Of a DNA stretch of 45,060 nt, positions 8,169 to 16,325 are shown piece after piece. The stretch's first letter is position 1, and every line of letters begins with the position of its first letter. Position numbers and translations under genes: made by a program. The stretch spans positions 1 to 45,060 of the forward strand of contig JAFRLZ010000035.1 in NCBI GenBank assembly GCA_017430985.1, given 5' to 3'. The notes under the pieces were generated by a model, which saw nothing but the letters and a program-made list of their open reading frames with translations, was not told the DNA's origin and searched no databases. Source of the stretch: Oscillospiraceae bacterium. GTDB taxonomy: Bacteria; Bacillota; Clostridia; Oscillospirales; Oscillospiraceae.

Positions 8169-10229
8169 TCAGTTGAAGCCCGCCGCGCTCTGCTCAAAGA
8201 GCTTTGTCACGCGCTCCCGCAGCGCGGCGTTTTCCGGCTCGTCCAGTCCGGGGTCGAGCGCGAGGACGCGCTGCGCCTCCTCCTGCGCCTGCTGCAGCAC
8301 GTTCACGTCCGCGCCGAGGTCGGCGACGTGCATCTCCGGCAGACCGTGCTGCCGGGAACCGAAAAAGTCGCCGGGCCCGCGCAGCCGCAGGTCCTCCTCG
8401 GAGATCCTGAAGCCGTCGTTGGTCTGATGCATGATGTCGAGCCGCGCCTTGACGTCCTGGCTGTCGCTCTCGGAGACGAGGATGCACCAGCTCTTGTGAG
8501 GACCGCGCCCTACGCGGCCGCGCAGCTGGTGGAGCTGGCTGAGCCCGAAGCGCTCGGCGTTCTCGACGATCATCAGCGCCGCGTTCGGCACGTCCACGCC
8601 CACCTCGATGACGGTCGTGGCGACGAGGATATCGGTCTCGCCCGCCACGAAGGCGGCCATGACCCGGTCCTTGTCCTTTGCTTTCATCCGGCCGTGCACA
8701 CAGGCGACGCGCAGCTCGGGAAAGACGGCGGCCAGCTCCTTCGCATGCTCCTCGGCGGACTTGAGCTTGACGGGAAGCTCCTCGTTCTCCTCGACCATGG
8801 GGCAGACCACGAAGATCTGGCGGCCTTCGCCCGCGAGCTTGCGGATGAAGCCGTTGAGCCGCGCGCGGTAGCTCTCGTCCACGGCGAAGGTATCGACCTT
8901 CTGCCGCCCGGGCGGCATCTCGTCGATGATGGACACGTCCAGATCGCCGTAGAGGATCAGCGCGAGCGTCCGGGGGATGGGCGTGGCGGACATGACGAGG
9001 ACGTGCGGCCGCCGCCCTTTGCCGATCAGCGCGGAGCGCTGATTGACGCCGAAGCGGTGCTGCTCGTCCGTGACGACCAGACCGAGATCCGTATAGCTCA
9101 CGTCCTCACTGAAGAGGGCGTGGGTGCCCACGACCAGATCGAGCACGTGGTTTTGCAGCGCCTCCTTGACGAGGCGCTTTTCCTTTGCCGTCATGGAGCC
9201 CGTCAGCTTGCCGACGCGCAGGCCGAGCGGGGCGAGCATGGCGCTGAGCGTGGCGAAGTGCTGCTCGGCCAGGATCTCCGTCGGCGCCATGAAGGCGCTG
9301 AGATAGCCGGCGCGCGCCGTGAACCAGATCAGCGCTGCTGCGACGAGCGTCTTGCCGCTGCCCACGTCGCCCTGCAGGAGCCGGCTCATCGCGCGGCCGC
9401 TGCACATATCCTCGACCGCCTGCGCGGCGGCGCGCCGCTGGGCGTCGGTGGGGGAGAAGGGGAGCGTGGACCAGAATTCTTCCAGATCGGCCCGCGGCAG
9501 AAGAAGCCCGTTGTCGTTGACGCGCTGGCGGCGCATATCGCTCAGCGCGCAGGCCAGCACAAAAAGCTCCTCGAAGATCAGCCGCCGCCGGGCCAGCTCC
9601 AGCGCGCCGAAGTCGGCGGGGAAGTGGATGTTCTCATAGGCATAGCGCGCCTGGACCAGATGCATCCGTTCGCGCACACTCTCCGGCAGCGCTTCGGGCA
9701 GCTGTTCGGCGCAGGCGTCAAGGCCCTGCCGCACAGCCTGCCGCAGGATGCGCTGATTGAGCCCCGCCGCCAGGCGGTAGACGGGGACGATCCGCCCGGT
9801 CACGCCCTTGTCCGAGCCCTCCGGCTCATACACGGGGTTGACCATGCTGCGGCGATTGCCGTTGTATTCAATCTTGCCGTAGAAGCAGATACTGTCTCCA
9901 CGCTGGATGTTATCTTTTACATAATTCTGATTAAAAAAAGTTATGTCAACTGATCCGCTCTCGTCCACGGCCCGGAACTTCACAAGCTCCATCCCGCGCC
10001 GGACGCGGACGAGCCGCGGCATGTCCGCGATCAGCGTCCGGATGCACACCGTCTCGCCGTCGAGACACAGGGCGATCGGCTTATAGGTGCTGCGGTCCTC
10101 GTATTTTCGCGGGAAAAAGGAAACAAGGTCATAGAGAGAAAAGACGCCGAGCTTGCCGAGAGCCTGCGCCTTTTTCTCCCCTATGCCCTTGATGTAGCGA
10201 ACGTTTGTCGTTAAGTCGGCCATGGTCAT
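8169..10229 (-). CDS. recG: ATP-dependent DNA helicase RecG
   Basis: 686 residues, full length for RecG. The N-terminal wedge/OB region (about 1-240) includes YIKGIGEKKAQ and VDITFFNQNYVK. The SF2 helicase motor follows: GDVGSGKT Walker A near 286, DEQH motif II near 385, MSATPIPRTLAL motif III, VATTVIEVGVDVPNA motif V and QLRGRVGRG motif VI. The C-terminal LRLRGPGDFFGSRQHG hairpin is diagnostic. RecG remodels stalled forks and branch-migrates Holliday junctions. The start overlaps the stop of the upstream apbE-like gene (ATGA), so translation is probably coupled; no separate ribosome site is seen. Confidence 0.97.
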   Translation of the reverse strand: MTMADLTTNVRYIKGIGEKKAQALGKLGVFSLYDLVSFFPRKYEDRSTYKPIALCLDGETVCIRTLIADMPRLVRVRRGMELVKFRAVDESGSVDITFFNQNYVKDNIQRGDSICFYGKIEYNGNRRSMVNPVYEPEGSDKGVTGRIVPVYRLAAGLNQRILRQAVRQGLDACAEQLPEALPESVRERMHLVQARYAYENIHFPADFGALELARRRLIFEELFVLACALSDMRRQRVNDNGLLLPRADLEEFWSTLPFSPTDAQRRAAAQAVEDMCSGRAMSRLLQGDVGSGKTLVAAALIWFTARAGYLSAFMAPTEILAEQHFATLSAMLAPLGLRVGKLTGSMTAKEKRLVKEALQNHVLDLVVGTHALFSEDVSYTDLGLVVTDEQHRFGVNQRSALIGKGRRPHVLVMSATPIPRTLALILYGDLDVSIIDEMPPGRQKVDTFAVDESYRARLNGFIRKLAGEGRQIFVVCPMVEENEELPVKLKSAEEHAKELAAVFPELRVACVHGRMKAKDKDRVMAAFVAGETDILVATTVIEVGVDVPNAALMIVENAERFGLSQLHQLRGRVGRGPHKSWCILVSESDSQDVKARLDIMHQTNDGFRISEEDLRLRGPGDFFGSRQHGLPEMHVADLGADVNVLQQAQEEAQRVLALDPGLDEPENAALRERVTKLFEQSAAGFN

Positions 10230-11263
10230 TCCGTATAGCTGACGGTGTAGTAAGAGTTCGTGAGCGTGAATTCCTCGATTAGGCCGCTGGTGCAGACGAT
10301 CCGGTTGTCGTTGGTGATGAGGATCATCTCAAAGCCGCCGTAGTTGCGCCAATAGTTGATCGCCGCGGTTTCGCCGAGCACGAACATCGCCGTGGAAAGG
10401 CAGTCGGCCAGCGTGCCGTCCGAGCAGAGGATCGTCACGGACAGAAGCGTGTTGTTGGCGGGGTAGCCCGTGTTCGGCCGCAGAAGGTGATGGTAGAAGT
10501 GGCCGAAGGCGTCGGTGAAATTGCGCTGATAGGGGCCGCTGGTGACGATCGCGATCTCGCCCACGTCCACGGTGCCGACGCTGCTGGAGGCGTTGTTGGG
10601 GTCGGTGATGGCCACGCGCCAGAGCTTCCCGTCCGGCTTGACGCCGAGCGTCTGCACGTTGCCGCCCAGAGAGATGATCCCGCTCGTGACGCCGGCGTTT
10701 CGCATCGCGTCGATGGCGTAGGAGGCGGTGCAGCCCTTGGCCACGGCGGCGAAGCTCAGCATGCCGTAGGCCGGCAGACTGACCGTGTGGCTGCCGTTGG
10801 GGAAGCTGCGCAGATTGACCTCGTCAAAGCAGCGCTGACGCAGGCAGTCGTAGATCTCCTGTTCGGTCGGAACATAGTATTTCTGATCGATGAAGCCCCA
10901 GCGCAGGATCAGCGGATAGAGCGACAGATCGAGCGCTCCGTTGCTGCGCTCGTAGACCTCCTGCGCGGTACTGATCATTTTGGCCACCTGACCGGGGATG
11001 GAGACGGACTCGCCGTTGGCGTGGTTGATCGCATAGGTGATGCTGGTCTCCAGCTCCGGATCGATCATGCTGTCCATCGAGCGGATGACGCCTTCGGCCG
11101 CGGCGATGCCGGCATCCCGGTTTTTGCCGTAGGCCGTCAGCCACATGATCGTATCCATGGCGAAGATCTCCGACTGGCTGACCTTGCTCTCTCCGCAGGC
11201 CGCGAGAGGCAGCATCAGCAGCAGGCACAGCAGCGCCGCCAGGCATCTCGTTTTAAATTTCAT
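10226..11263 (-). CDS. FAD:protein FMN transferase-like lipoprotein (ApbE family)
   Basis: 345 residues. The lipoprotein signal has lipobox LPLAAC with Cys at about 23. The ApbE fold is indicated by FAMDTIMWLTAYG, DLSLYPLILRWGF, SLGGNVQTLG (the conserved GGN flavin-pocket loop) and DGTLADCLSTAMFVLG, which contains the T-x-AD-x-LSTA motif. ApbE proteins attach FMN to Thr/Ser of Rnf, Nqr or FMN-binding-domain proteins outside the membrane. The normally conserved GAIAKGYA motif is here AAVAKGCTAS, a divergent form. The ATG at 11263 is preferred because GAGGA lies 8 nt upstream. It is followed by recG with a 4-nt overlap. Confidence 0.85.
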   Translation of the reverse strand: MKFKTRCLAALLCLLLMLPLAACGESKVSQSEIFAMDTIMWLTAYGKNRDAGIAAAEGVIRSMDSMIDPELETSITYAINHANGESVSIPGQVAKMISTAQEVYERSNGALDLSLYPLILRWGFIDQKYYVPTEQEIYDCLRQRCFDEVNLRSFPNGSHTVSLPAYGMLSFAAVAKGCTASYAIDAMRNAGVTSGIISLGGNVQTLGVKPDGKLWRVAITDPNNASSSVGTVDVGEIAIVTSGPYQRNFTDAFGHFYHHLLRPNTGYPANNTLLSVTILCSDGTLADCLSTAMFVLGETAAINYWRNYGGFEMILITNDNRIVCTSGLIEEFTLTNSYYTVSYTE

Positions 11264-11387
11264 CTTTATGTTCCTCATAAAACTCTCTGTAGTCCTTCAA
11301 TCTGTATTTCAGCAGCTTCGGCGTTTCAAACCGGCGAGAGCATCCGGACGCTCGGCTGCGGCAGCCGACGCAGCCCTCGATCTTCAC
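11253..11387 (-). CDS. Possible 44-residue Cys-motif protein in the apbE leader
   Basis: A minus-strand reading frame from GTG at 11387 to TAA at 11253 gives MKIEGCVGCRSRASGC followed by a charged, Tyr-rich tail (DYREFYEEHKDEI). It overlaps the apbE-like start by 11 nt, and the ribosome site for that gene lies inside it, which suggests coupling. The CxxCx6C pattern could bind a metal. Against it: a GTG start with a poorly spaced GAGAG, and the frame is closed by a stop just upstream. It could be non-coding leader RNA. Confidence 0.35.
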   Translation of the reverse strand: MKIEGCVGCRSRASGCSRRFETPKLLKYRLKDYREFYEEHKDEI

Positions 11388-11406
11388 GCTCTCGTATAGA
11401 AACGAT

Positions 11407-11447
11407 AAGATGATATTGCATTATAACATAGAATCATAAAAATGAAA
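11407..11447 (-). promoter_or_regulatory. Promoter of the apbE-recG operon
   Basis: Minus strand: TATAAT in GTTATAATGC (near 11420-11425) with TTTTCA 17 bp upstream (4/6). It lies about 155 bp before the apbE start, leaving a long leader that contains the possible small ORF. Confidence 0.5.
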
Positions 11448-11455
11448 ACTCCCAC

Positions 11456-11484
11456 TTTACTTTATCGCACATATTTGTTATAAT
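11456..11484 (+). promoter_or_regulatory. Promoter of tRNA-Arg
   Basis: TTTACT (11456-11461), 17-bp spacer, TATAAT (11479-11484), 13 bp before the mature 5' end of the tRNA. Confidence 0.65.
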
Positions 11485-11497
11485 GCTCCCCGCGTAT

Positions 11498-11574
11498 GCG
11501 GCTGTAGCTCAGCTGGATAGAGTGCCAGACTCCGACTCTGGAGGTCGTGGGTTCGAATCCCGTCAGCCGTACCA
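11498..11574 (+). tRNA. tRNA-Arg (anticodon CCG)
   Basis: 77-nt cloverleaf. The acceptor stem GCGGCTG pairs with CAGCCGT (one G-U), the D-arm is GCTCAGCTGGATAGAGT, and the anticodon stem CCAGA/TCTGG encloses loop CTCCGAC, giving CCG at positions 34-36 (reads CGG, Arg). The T-arm is GTGGGTTCGAATCCC and CCA is encoded. The T54-T55-C56-G57-A58 (TTCGA) signature is intact. Confidence 0.97.
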
Positions 11575-11575
11575 C

Positions 11576-11613
11576 GTCGTCGCAAGCTCCATATCGCTTG
11601 CGACGACTTTTTT
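11576..11613 (+). terminator. Terminator of tRNA-Arg
   Basis: GTCGTCGCAAGC (11576-11587) / GCTTGCGACGAC (11596-11607), perfect 12-bp stem, followed by TTTTTT, starting 2 nt after the tRNA. Confidence 0.92.
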
Positions 11614-11662
11614 ATGCATAGCATCAAAAGTCATCTCGCGCTCATTCCGCTGCTCCTCCTTT

Positions 11663-11873
11663 CAAAATCGGACCTGCTGCGCTGGGCTCCGATTTTGTTT
11701 TTCAAGTACGATATGAGCACTCATGCCAAAAGCAGGCACCTCCGCAGGGGGTGTCTGCTTTTGCAAAAGGAGGTTTGCGAACCCACGACCTCCAGGCGCG
11801 AAGCACGTTTGATCCGCCGGAGGCTTTTCGCGCGAAGCGCGGAGCAGGCCGCAGCTCAGGAACCCGTCAGCCG
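11663..11873. repeat. Hairpins plus tRNA-derived fragments in the tRNA-moeA gap
   Basis: The 430-bp gap before moeA holds no gene I can support. It has two hairpins, CAAAATCGGA/TCCGATTTTG (11663-11697) and AAAAGCAGGCACC/GGTGTCTGCTTTT (11728-11762, one wobble). Next, 11778-11795 is an exact 18-nt reverse complement of the tRNA-Arg segment CTGGAGGTCGTGGGTTCG. At 11863-11873, CCCGTCAGCCG repeats the tRNA 3' end in direct orientation. This looks like rearranged tRNA-derived DNA or an integration scar. Confidence 0.55.
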
Positions 11874-11935
11874 AAAAAGCGGCGCGCGTCATGCGGACGA
11901 TATGCCGGATCGGAAAAGAAACGCAGTTCTCCGTC

Positions 11936-11964
11936 TTGTGCTGTTCGGTCATAACCGTTATAAT
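11936..11964 (+). promoter_or_regulatory. Probable promoter of the moeA-tup operon
   Basis: TTGTGC (11936-11941), 17-bp spacer, perfect TATAAT (11959-11964). The spacer contains the small palindrome CGGT-CATA-ACCG (11946-11957), a possible regulator site. Confidence 0.5.
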
Positions 11965-12006
11965 AACAAAAGACTGAGAACGGGAGACCGCGCGGAGGGA
12001 GAACCC

Positions 12007-13218
12007 ATGCTGGAAGTCAAAACGCCGGAGGAAGTCCTCCGGCTGATCGAAACTGAATTTCGCACGCTTGAGCGTACAGAGAACGTCCGTCTTGAGGAAG
12101 CCCTCGGCCGCGTGCTGGCCGAGGATATCAGGGCCGCGGAGTATGTGCCGGATTTCGACCGCTCTGCCGTGGACGGCTATGCGCTGCGCGCAAAGGATAC
12201 CTTCGGCTGCTCGGACGCCGTTCCGGCGATCCTGAAGCTGGTCGGAGAGGTCAAAATGGGCGAGAGCGCGGAAATCCAAGTCCCAGAGGACGCCTGCGTC
12301 TATGTGCCGACCGGCGGCGCGATCCCGCCCGGCTGCGACTGCGCGGTGATGATCGAATACACCGAGGACTACGGAGACGGGACCGTCGGCATCCTCAAGC
12401 CCGGCGCCCCCGGCATGAACCTGATCTTTCGCGGGGACGACGTGTTCCCCGGGAAAACCATCCTGAAAGCCGGCCGGGTGCTCGCGCCGCAGGATATCGG
12501 CGCGCTGGCGGCCGTCGGGATCACGGAGGCGCCGGTGCGTCCGCGCCTGCGCGTGGGCGTGATCTCGACAGGGGACGAACTCATACCGGCCGATCAAGCG
12601 CCGGGCTCCGGGCAGATGCGGGACGTGAACAGCCCGATGCTCGCGGCCCTGCTGGCAGATTTCGGAGCCGAGCCGGTGCAGTACGGGATCGTCGCGGACG
12701 ATGAAGCGCTGCTGCGCGAAAAGGCCGCGGCGGCGCTGCAAAGCTGCGACGCGGTGATCCTCTCGGGCGGGAGCAGCGCGGGCGTGAAGGACGCGGCCAG
12801 CCGGATCATCAGCGATCTGGGCGAGCTGCTGCTGCACGGGATCGCTGTCAAGCCCGGCAAGCCGACCATCCTTGGGAGAGCGGGCAACAAGCCCTTGATC
12901 GGACTGCCCGGCCATCCGGCCGCCGCCTTTTTTGTGGCAAAGCTGTTTGCCCTGCCTCTGCTGGCGCGGCTGGAGGGCAGAGAAGAGCGGAGCTATCCCG
13001 TGCGCGCGCGTCTCGGCGAGAGCCTCGGCGCCAACCACGGCCGCATGCAGATCAATGCCTGTCGGCTTGCAACGGAGAACGGCGAGCTCGCCGCCGCCCC
13101 CATCCGCTCCAAATCCGGACTGATCGCCCAACTCGCCGGGGCGGACGGCTATCTCATGATCGGCCGTGACTGCGAGGGCCTTCCGGAGGGAGCGGAAGTG
13201 GACGTTTACTGGAGCTGA
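12007..13218 (+). CDS. moeA: Molybdopterin molybdenumtransferase MoeA
   Basis: 403 residues, normal for MoeA. Domains in order: the MoeA N-terminal region with DFDRSAVDGYAL near 55, domain II with VPTGGAIPPGCDCAVMIEY, the MogA-like catalytic domain with GVISTGDEL near 183 and LSGGSSAGVKDA near 255, and the C-terminal beta-barrel domain. MoeA inserts molybdenum (or tungsten) into adenylated molybdopterin. The start is the ATG at 12007 with GGAGGGAG 5-10 nt upstream; the reading frame stays open further 5' but that part is non-coding. It heads an operon with a second MoeA and a tungstate transporter, suggesting the operon serves tungsten as well as molybdenum enzymes. Confidence 0.93.
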   Translation: MLEVKTPEEVLRLIETEFRTLERTENVRLEEALGRVLAEDIRAAEYVPDFDRSAVDGYALRAKDTFGCSDAVPAILKLVGEVKMGESAEIQVPEDACVYVPTGGAIPPGCDCAVMIEYTEDYGDGTVGILKPGAPGMNLIFRGDDVFPGKTILKAGRVLAPQDIGALAAVGITEAPVRPRLRVGVISTGDELIPADQAPGSGQMRDVNSPMLAALLADFGAEPVQYGIVADDEALLREKAAAALQSCDAVILSGGSSAGVKDAASRIISDLGELLLHGIAVKPGKPTILGRAGNKPLIGLPGHPAAAFFVAKLFALPLLARLEGREERSYPVRARLGESLGANHGRMQINACRLATENGELAAAPIRSKSGLIAQLAGADGYLMIGRDCEGLPEGAEVDVYWS

Positions 13219-13267
13219 GGATACCGCTCATCTGTCGCTGCTCCTCAATTAAGGAATGGTGAATATT

Positions 13268-15178
13268 ATGGCTTTTACATATTTGACCAACGTGCCTCTG
13301 GAACAGGCAAGAAAAGAGTTCCTTCGGACGCTTGACGAACAGGGCTTTGCGGCCCGAACGGAGCGCATCCGCGTACAGGACGCCTTCGGGCGCATCACGG
13401 CGAGCGCGGTCTACGCGCATATCAACGCGCCGCACTACGCCTGCAGCGCCATGGACGGCGTCGCGCTGTATGCCGGGAACAGCTTCGGCGCGACGGAGAC
13501 GACGCCGGTTACGCTCAAACCCGGACAGTTCGCGGTCGTGGACACCGGCGACCCCATCCCGGACGGCTGCGATGCGGTCATCATGGTGGAAGACCTCGTG
13601 AAGCATGACGACGGCAGCATCACCATCCACGCTCCCGCCGCGCCCTGGCAGCATGTCCGCCAGATCGGCGAGGACGTCTGCGCCGGAGAGATGATCCTTC
13701 CGAGCTTCGTGGAGGTCACGCCCGCCGCCATCGGCGCCATGATCGCGGGCGGCGTGCTGGAGCTGGAGGTGCTGGCAAAGCCCGTGGTGGGCATCATCCC
13801 CACGGGAGACGAGATCGTCCCGCCCTGCGCCGATCCCAGGCCCGGCGATATCCTGGAGTTCAACTCCTCTATTTTCTCCGCTATGCTGGCCTTCTGGGGC
13901 GCGGAGGCGAAGACCTATCCCATCGTGCCGGACAGGTATGACGAGATCCGGGACATGCTTCAAAAAGCGGCCTCGGAATGCGACGTGGTGATCCTCAACG
14001 CGGGTTCCTCCGCCGGCCGGGACGACTACGCGGCCGCCGCGGTGGCGGAGGTCGGAGCGGTGCTGTACCATGGCATCGCCATCAAGCCCGGCAAGCCGGC
14101 CATCCTCGGCTATAAGGGGGCCGTGCCGATCCTGGGCGTGCCGGGCTACCCGGTCTCCGGCATCATCGTGATCGACGAGCTGCTGCGCCCGCTCATCGGC
14201 CGCTGGTACGGACGGGAGAGCGACGGCGGGAGCCGCACGAGGGCAAAGCTCACGAGGCCCGTGGTCTCGGGGCTGAAATACCAGGAATATGTACGCGTGC
14301 GCATGGGCTATGTGGGAGATGAGCTGACGGCTTCGCCGCTGCCCAGAGGGAGCGGCGTCGTTTCCTCCTTCATGAAAGCGGACGGTCTGCTCGAGGTCCC
14401 GCAGGGGACCGAGGGCTATACCGCCGGCGAAGAGGTCCGCGTCCGGCTCCTGACGGAAAAGCAGAAGCTCAGGAACACGCTGGTGGTCATCGGCAGCCAT
14501 GACCCGCTGCTCGACGAGCTGGCAGACCTGATCCACCGTGAGGATCGGCGGCTCTATCTGTCGTCGACCCATGTGGGCTCCATGGGCGGCATCATGGCCG
14601 TCCGCCGGGGCGAGGCGCATGCGGCGGGCATCCACCTGCTGGACACGGAAACAGGGGAGTATAACCTGTCCTACATCCGCAGGTACTTCCCGCACGGCGG
14701 CGTGTATCTTGTCCGCTGCGTGGGCCGCCAGCAGGGACTGATGCTGCAGAAGGGCAACCCGCTGGACATCCGCGCCTTTGCCGATATCGCCAGGGATGGC
14801 TTGCGTTATGTAAACCGGCAGAAGGGCTCGGGCACCCGCGTGCTGATGGATTTCCTCTGCGACAGGTACGGAGTCGAACGGGACGGGATCTACGGTTACG
14901 AGCGGGAGGAGGCGACCCACAACTCCGTGGCGGTGCAGATCGCGGGCGATTCCGCGGACGCAGGCATGGGCATCTACTCCGCGGCAGCGCTCTACGGCCT
15001 TGATTTTCTGCCCATCTGCGTGGAGGAATACGATCTGCTGATCCCCGAAAAGGTCTGGGATACCGGGCCGGTCAGGCAGCTGATCCGCACGCTGAAGAGC
15101 GGGGAGTTCCGATCCCGCATCGAAGCCATGGGCGGCTACACGCTGGACGGCCCGGGAGAGATTATCGCGAAGTTCTGA
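13268..15178 (+). CDS. MoeA fused to a C-terminal periplasmic-binding-protein-like domain
   Basis: 636 residues. Residues 1-400 are a complete MoeA: AMDGVALYAG, VVDTGDPIPDGCDAVIMVED, GIIPTGDEIVPP, LNAGSSAGRDDYAAA (here NAGSS instead of SGGSS) and GVPGYPVSG. Residues about 401-636 form a PBP-like domain (COG1910 type): VIGSHDPLLDELADLI, SSTHVGSMGGIMAVRRGEAHAAGIHL, RQKGSGTRVLMDF and ATHNSVAVQIAGDSADAGMGI. In known fusions this domain resembles ModA/TupA but has no signal peptide, so it probably senses or holds the oxyanion in the cytoplasm. The ATG at 13268 is favoured over 13256, which abuts AAGGA. Its position before tupA fits a metal-specific insertase. Confidence 0.9.
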   Translation: MAFTYLTNVPLEQARKEFLRTLDEQGFAARTERIRVQDAFGRITASAVYAHINAPHYACSAMDGVALYAGNSFGATETTPVTLKPGQFAVVDTGDPIPDGCDAVIMVEDLVKHDDGSITIHAPAAPWQHVRQIGEDVCAGEMILPSFVEVTPAAIGAMIAGGVLELEVLAKPVVGIIPTGDEIVPPCADPRPGDILEFNSSIFSAMLAFWGAEAKTYPIVPDRYDEIRDMLQKAASECDVVILNAGSSAGRDDYAAAAVAEVGAVLYHGIAIKPGKPAILGYKGAVPILGVPGYPVSGIIVIDELLRPLIGRWYGRESDGGSRTRAKLTRPVVSGLKYQEYVRVRMGYVGDELTASPLPRGSGVVSSFMKADGLLEVPQGTEGYTAGEEVRVRLLTEKQKLRNTLVVIGSHDPLLDELADLIHREDRRLYLSSTHVGSMGGIMAVRRGEAHAAGIHLLDTETGEYNLSYIRRYFPHGGVYLVRCVGRQQGLMLQKGNPLDIRAFADIARDGLRYVNRQKGSGTRVLMDFLCDRYGVERDGIYGYEREEATHNSVAVQIAGDSADAGMGIYSAAALYGLDFLPICVEEYDLLIPEKVWDTGPVRQLIRTLKSGEFRSRIEAMGGYTLDGPGEIIAKF

Positions 15179-15243
15179 GCCGCACTTGAAAAAAGGGGAA
15201 AAATGTGTAAAAATACAGCTAATCTGTTGTTTGGAGGAAAAAA

Positions 15244-16263
15244 ATGAAAAAGTCGATCACCCTTCTTCTTGCGCTCGTTATGATCTTTTCGCTCGCGGCC
15301 TGCGGCCAGCAGGCGGCCGCTCCCGCGCCCGCCGAGGAACCGGCGCCTGCCGAAGAACCCGTCTCCGAGGGGGACGCGCTCATCGTCGATACCTGCATCC
15401 TCAAGGAAGCGGACGACGCGATGATCAACAACTACAGCCTGCTCGCCGTGAATCCCGAAGCGCCCTTCACGGACGCGGACGGCAAGGCCGTCGCCGACGT
15501 GGCGATCAATACCGTCGGCGCCGCGGCGCTCATCAACTGGCTGCTCTCCGAGGAGGGCCAGTCCCTGGCCGCAGGCTACGGCTTTGATGACTACGGCGAA
15601 TACCTGTTCTACCTCAAGGACGGCCGCCCTGTTTCCAGCGCGGAGATCCCCGCCGCCACCGAGGAGACGAAGCTCATCCGCCTGTCCACCACGACCTCCG
15701 TCAACGACTCTGGCCTGCTCGGCTATCTGCTGCCGAAGTTCGAGGAGACGTACGGCTATGAGGTCGACGTCTACTCCGCCGGCACCGGCAAGTCCATCGC
15801 CAACGCCAAGATGGGCAACGCCGATCTGATCCTTGTCCACTCCAAGAAACAGGAGGAGGCTTTTATCGCAGACGGCTTCTCCTATACCATCGAAGGCATG
15901 GAGTCCGAGCGCCTGAACTGGATGTACAACTACTTTGTGCTCTGCGGCCCCTCCGCCGATCCGGCTGGCGTGAAGGATGCCGCTGACGTCAAGGCGGCCT
16001 TTCGGGCGATCGCCGACGGCAAATATGCCTTCATCTCCCGCGGCGACGGCTCCGGCACGCACACCAAGGAGCTCAGCCTCTGGCCCGAGGAGCTGGGCAT
16101 CACCGCCGAGGCCGAGAGCTTCGAGGACTACACAGACTGGTATGTCTCCGCCAACGCCGGTATGGGGGCCTGCCTCGTCATGGCCGAGGAGATGGGCGCC
16201 TACATCCTCACCGACAAGGCGACCTTCCTGACCTTTGTCGCCAACGACGGTAAAATCGCTTGA
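15244..16263 (+). CDS. tupA: Tungstate-binding lipoprotein, apparently circularly permuted TupA
   Basis: 339 residues. The signal peptide has lipobox SLAAC (Cys20), followed by a Pro/Ala/Glu linker. From about 144 the protein follows TupA: LIRLSTTTSVNDSGLLGYLL, AGTGKSIANAKMGNADLILVHS, FISRGDGSGTHTKELSLW, NAGMGACLVMAEEMGAYIL, and it stops at TDKATFLTFVANDGKIA. The segment that should come next in TupA (LVEGDxxxFNxYxxxAVNP, then FIDWLxSxEGQ) is instead at residues about 45-130: INNYSLLAVNP, INWLLSEEGQSLAAGYGF, YGEYLFYLKDG. So the order is permuted, not truncated. Operon context with tupB and tupC supports tungstate uptake; molybdate binding cannot be excluded. GGAGG precedes the ATG. Confidence 0.88.
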   Translation: MKKSITLLLALVMIFSLAACGQQAAAPAPAEEPAPAEEPVSEGDALIVDTCILKEADDAMINNYSLLAVNPEAPFTDADGKAVADVAINTVGAAALINWLLSEEGQSLAAGYGFDDYGEYLFYLKDGRPVSSAEIPAATEETKLIRLSTTTSVNDSGLLGYLLPKFEETYGYEVDVYSAGTGKSIANAKMGNADLILVHSKKQEEAFIADGFSYTIEGMESERLNWMYNYFVLCGPSADPAGVKDAADVKAAFRAIADGKYAFISRGDGSGTHTKELSLWPEELGITAEAESFEDYTDWYVSANAGMGACLVMAEEMGAYILTDKATFLTFVANDGKIA

Positions 16264-16278
16264 TTTCCAGCCTGGACT

Positions 16279-16309
16279 GACGGCCGCGGAGGGCTTCTCC
16301 GCGGCCGTC
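16279..16309 (+). promoter_or_regulatory. Intercistronic hairpin between tupA and tupB
   Basis: GACGGCCGCGGAG (16279-16291) / CTCCGCGGCCGTC (16297-16309), perfect 13-bp stem without a U-tract. It probably protects the tupA 3' end or reduces read-through, giving more binding protein than permease. Confidence 0.65.
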
Positions 16310-16325
16310 TAAAAGGATCGTGCAT

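Noticed and set aside
11614-12006. N-terminal extension of moeA by 131 residues
   Set aside because: The extension runs through hairpins, tRNA fragments and the promoter; MoeA homology begins at the ATG at 12007, which has its own ribosome site.
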